A stretch of DNA of 6,943 nt from Xanthobacteraceae bacterium. Lineage in GTDB: Bacteria; Pseudomonadota; Alphaproteobacteria; Rhizobiales; Xanthobacteraceae. A program made the translations under genes and the position numbers. This document shows positions 5,527-6,943 of this stretch, one piece after another. The stretch lies in NCBI GenBank assembly GCA_030044035.1, contig JASHWN010000537.1, forward strand, positions 1-6,943, given 5' to 3'. The notes below the pieces were generated by a model, which saw nothing but the letters and a program-made list of their open reading frames with translations, had not been told where the DNA came from and searched no databases. Numbering within the stretch: the stretch's first letter is position 1; each line of letters begins with the position of its first letter.

Positions 5527-6279
5527 ATGAGCGTGCAGACCGGTACCAAACGGAAAGAGGAAGGCTTCGCCGAAACGGTTCGCGTAGTTGTCCATGCGCT
5601 GGTCATCGCGCTCGTCATCCGCACCTTTCTGTTCCAGCCCTTCAATATTCCGTCCGGCTCGATGATCCCGACGCTGTTGGTCGGCGATTATCTGTTCGTG
5701 TCCAAATATTCGTACGGCTATACCCATTATTCGCTGCCGTTCTCGCCGCCGCTGTTTTCCGGACGTATTTTTGCATCGCAGCCGCAGCGCGGCGACGTGG
5801 TCGTGTTCCGGCTGCCGAAGGACGATTCGATCGACTATATCAAGCGCGTCGTCGGCCTGCCCGGCGACCACATTCAGGTGATCCATGGCGTGCTCAACAT
5901 CAACGGCGTGCCGGTCAAGCGCGAGCGCGTGACGCAAGGCTGCGTCGCCCACGAGGATTTGCCGGAGCCGGTGATGTGCTTCCGCGAGACACTGCCAAAC
6001 GGCGTGAGCTACATCACCCACGATTTCACCGATAACGGCTTTCTCGACAATACCGAGGTCTACACAGTGCCGCCCGGCGAGTATTTCATGATGGGCGACA
6101 ATCGCGACAACTCGACCGACAGCCGTGTGCTCAGCGCGGTCGGCTATGTGCCGTTCGAGAACCTTATCGGCAGAGCACAGATCATCTTCTTTTCGATCGG
6201 CGGCGGCGCGCACGCCTGGGAGATTTGGGATTGGCCGTGGGCGGTGCGCTGGAGCCGGATGTTCACGCTGGTGCGATGA
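5527..6279 (+). CDS. lepB: Signal peptidase I
   Basis: LepB is the inner-membrane protease that removes signal peptides from secreted proteins after Sec/Tat export, using a Ser–Lys dyad. From ATG 5527 the protein has 250 residues: a short cytosolic start, one membrane segment (about 18–36, VRVVVHALVIALVIRTFLF), then the periplasmic catalytic part with nucleophile S45 in PSGSMIPT, general base K106 in YIKRVVGLPGD, and the GDNRDNSTDSR motif (190–200). All catalytic motifs are intact. Two ATGs are possible; 5527 is preferred because AGGA (5513–5516) lies 10 nt upstream and MSVQTGT fits the family start, while ATG 5509 has no ribosome site and would add six residues. C139 and C151 in the periplasmic part could form a disulfide. 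It overlaps rnc by 4 nt, a common lepB–rnc arrangement. Confidence 0.97.
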   Translation: MSVQTGTKRKEEGFAETVRVVVHALVIALVIRTFLFQPFNIPSGSMIPTLLVGDYLFVSKYSYGYTHYSLPFSPPLFSGRIFASQPQRGDVVVFRLPKDDSIDYIKRVVGLPGDHIQVIHGVLNINGVPVKRERVTQGCVAHEDLPEPVMCFRETLPNGVSYITHDFTDNGFLDNTEVYTVPPGEYFMMGDNRDNSTDSRVLSAVGYVPFENLIGRAQIIFFSIGGGAHAWEIWDWPWAVRWSRMFTLVR

Positions 6280-6943
6280 GCGGCCGCCGCAGAATAAAAA
6301 GCGCGGCTGCACCGCAAGAGGGAGAGCCGGCTGCGGCCGGTGGCGGCGCCGAGCAGGCGCCTGGCGCAGGGGACGGCCGAAAAGAACCGCGCCGCGGCCG
6401 CCGCAGCGCCTCGGTGCTGGAAAATCGCATCGGCTATCGCTTCAGCGATTCGGCCCTGCTCACCGTCGCACTCACCCATATTTCGGCGCTCAAAGGGCCG
6501 CGTAACCGCGCCGGCTCCTATCAGCGCCTCGAATTTCTTGGCGACCACGTCCTCGGCCTCGTCATCTCCGACATGCTGTTCCGCAGCTTTCCCAAGGCCG
6601 ACGAGGGCGAACTGTCGCGCCGGCTTGCCGACCTGGTGCGCAAGGAGACTTGCGCCGAGATCGCGGTGTCGATCGAGCTCGGCGCCGCCATCAAGCTCGG
6701 CTCCTCGGAAGTCAATGCGGGGGCGCGCAAGCGCCCGGCGATCCTGGCCGATGTCTGCGAGGCGCTGATCGGCGCCGCTTATCTCGACGGCGGCTATGCG
6801 GCGGCTTCCGCGCTGGTCGAACGGCTGTGGCAGGAGCGCATGCGGGCGACCGCGCAGCCGCTGCGCGATCCCAAGACGGTGCTGCAGGAATGGGCGCAGG
6901 CGCGCGGCCTGCCGACGCCGGCCTACCGGGAAGTGGCGCGCTC
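6276..6943 (+). CDS. rnc: Ribonuclease III, 3'-truncated by the window end
   Basis: RNase III cuts double-stranded RNA and matures the 16S/23S rRNA precursors and some mRNAs. The visible 222 residues include the RNase III signature QRLEFLGDH (83–91, with E86 and D90), the DEGELSRR segment (109–116), and LADVCEALIGAAYLDGG (157–173) with catalytic D159 and E162. The dsRNA-binding domain begins near residue 198 (DPKTVLQEWAQARG) and is cut off. Q83 occupies the place of E. coli E38, a variation the family tolerates. ATG 6276 overlaps the lepB stop (ATGA); from it the protein has a 46-residue Arg/Ala/Gly-rich leader before the conserved fold. GTG 6414 is a possible shorter start but has no Shine–Dalgarno. 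Translation is probably coupled to lepB. In related genomes era usually follows. Confidence 0.96.
   Translation, partial: MSGRRRIKSAAAPQEGEPAAAGGGAEQAPGAGDGRKEPRRGRRSASVLENRIGYRFSDSALLTVALTHISALKGPRNRAGSYQRLEFLGDHVLGLVISDMLFRSFPKADEGELSRRLADLVRKETCAEIAVSIELGAAIKLGSSEVNAGARKRPAILADVCEALIGAAYLDGGYAAASALVERLWQERMRATAQPLRDPKTVLQEWAQARGLPTPAYREVAR

Noticed and set aside
5383..6312. 309-codon open frame on the minus strand opposite lepB
   Set aside because: It lies opposite an intact signal peptidase gene and its translation shows no recognisable domain.
1..6943. CRISPR arrays, insertion sequences, tRNA or rRNA genes
   Set aside because: No regularly spaced repeats, transposase motifs, attachment-site duplications around vapBC, or tRNA-like folds were seen.

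Overview
The window looks like a chromosomal housekeeping segment from a high-GC alphaproteobacterium, most likely of the Hyphomicrobiales/Rhizobiales (Bradyrhizobium–Rhodopseudomonas–Pseudolabrys kind). This rests on the gene order rpoZ – rsh – pdxJ – acpS – lepB – rnc, the strong G/C preference at third codon positions, a single bifunctional Rsh whose C-terminal RIS domain lacks the usual cysteines, and the wording of LepB and RNase III (for example GDHVLGL). The taxon is inferred from memory of these families, not from a search. All genes I can support lie on the + strand.

Layout: 1–343 has no recognisable gene but is rich in inverted repeats, including a 14-bp stem with one bulge at 27–91 and a long interrupted hairpin at 144–220; it may hold a structured RNA or leader. 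Next come rpoZ (344–751, RNA polymerase omega), a 259-nt gap with two adjacent inverted repeats and a candidate promoter, and rsh (1011–3386, (p)ppGpp synthetase/hydrolase). A VapBC type II toxin–antitoxin pair (3461–4095) follows with its own promoter and a palindromic candidate operator. Then come pdxJ (4114–4896, vitamin B6 synthesis) and acpS (4893–5300, acyl-carrier-protein activation), which overlap by 4 nt. A 226-nt gap of uncertain content leads to lepB (5527–6279, signal peptidase I) and rnc (6276 to the window end, RNase III, cut off in its dsRNA-binding domain), which also overlap by 4 nt.

How the genes fit together: omega contributes to a ppGpp-binding site on RNA polymerase and Rsh makes and destroys ppGpp, so rpoZ and rsh form a natural stringent-response pair. 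PdxJ, AcpS, LepB and RNase III are growth-linked core enzymes (cofactor, lipid, secretion, RNA processing). The one accessory element is vapBC. Its codon use is visibly more A/T-rich than its neighbours, and it sits between the alarmone gene and the pdxJ cluster, only 18 nt upstream of pdxJ. I see no CRISPR array, transposase, tRNA or rRNA. I found no convincing wholly new system; the best leads are the vapBC insertion with its control region, the structured stretch at 1–260, and a possible small ORF between acpS and lepB.
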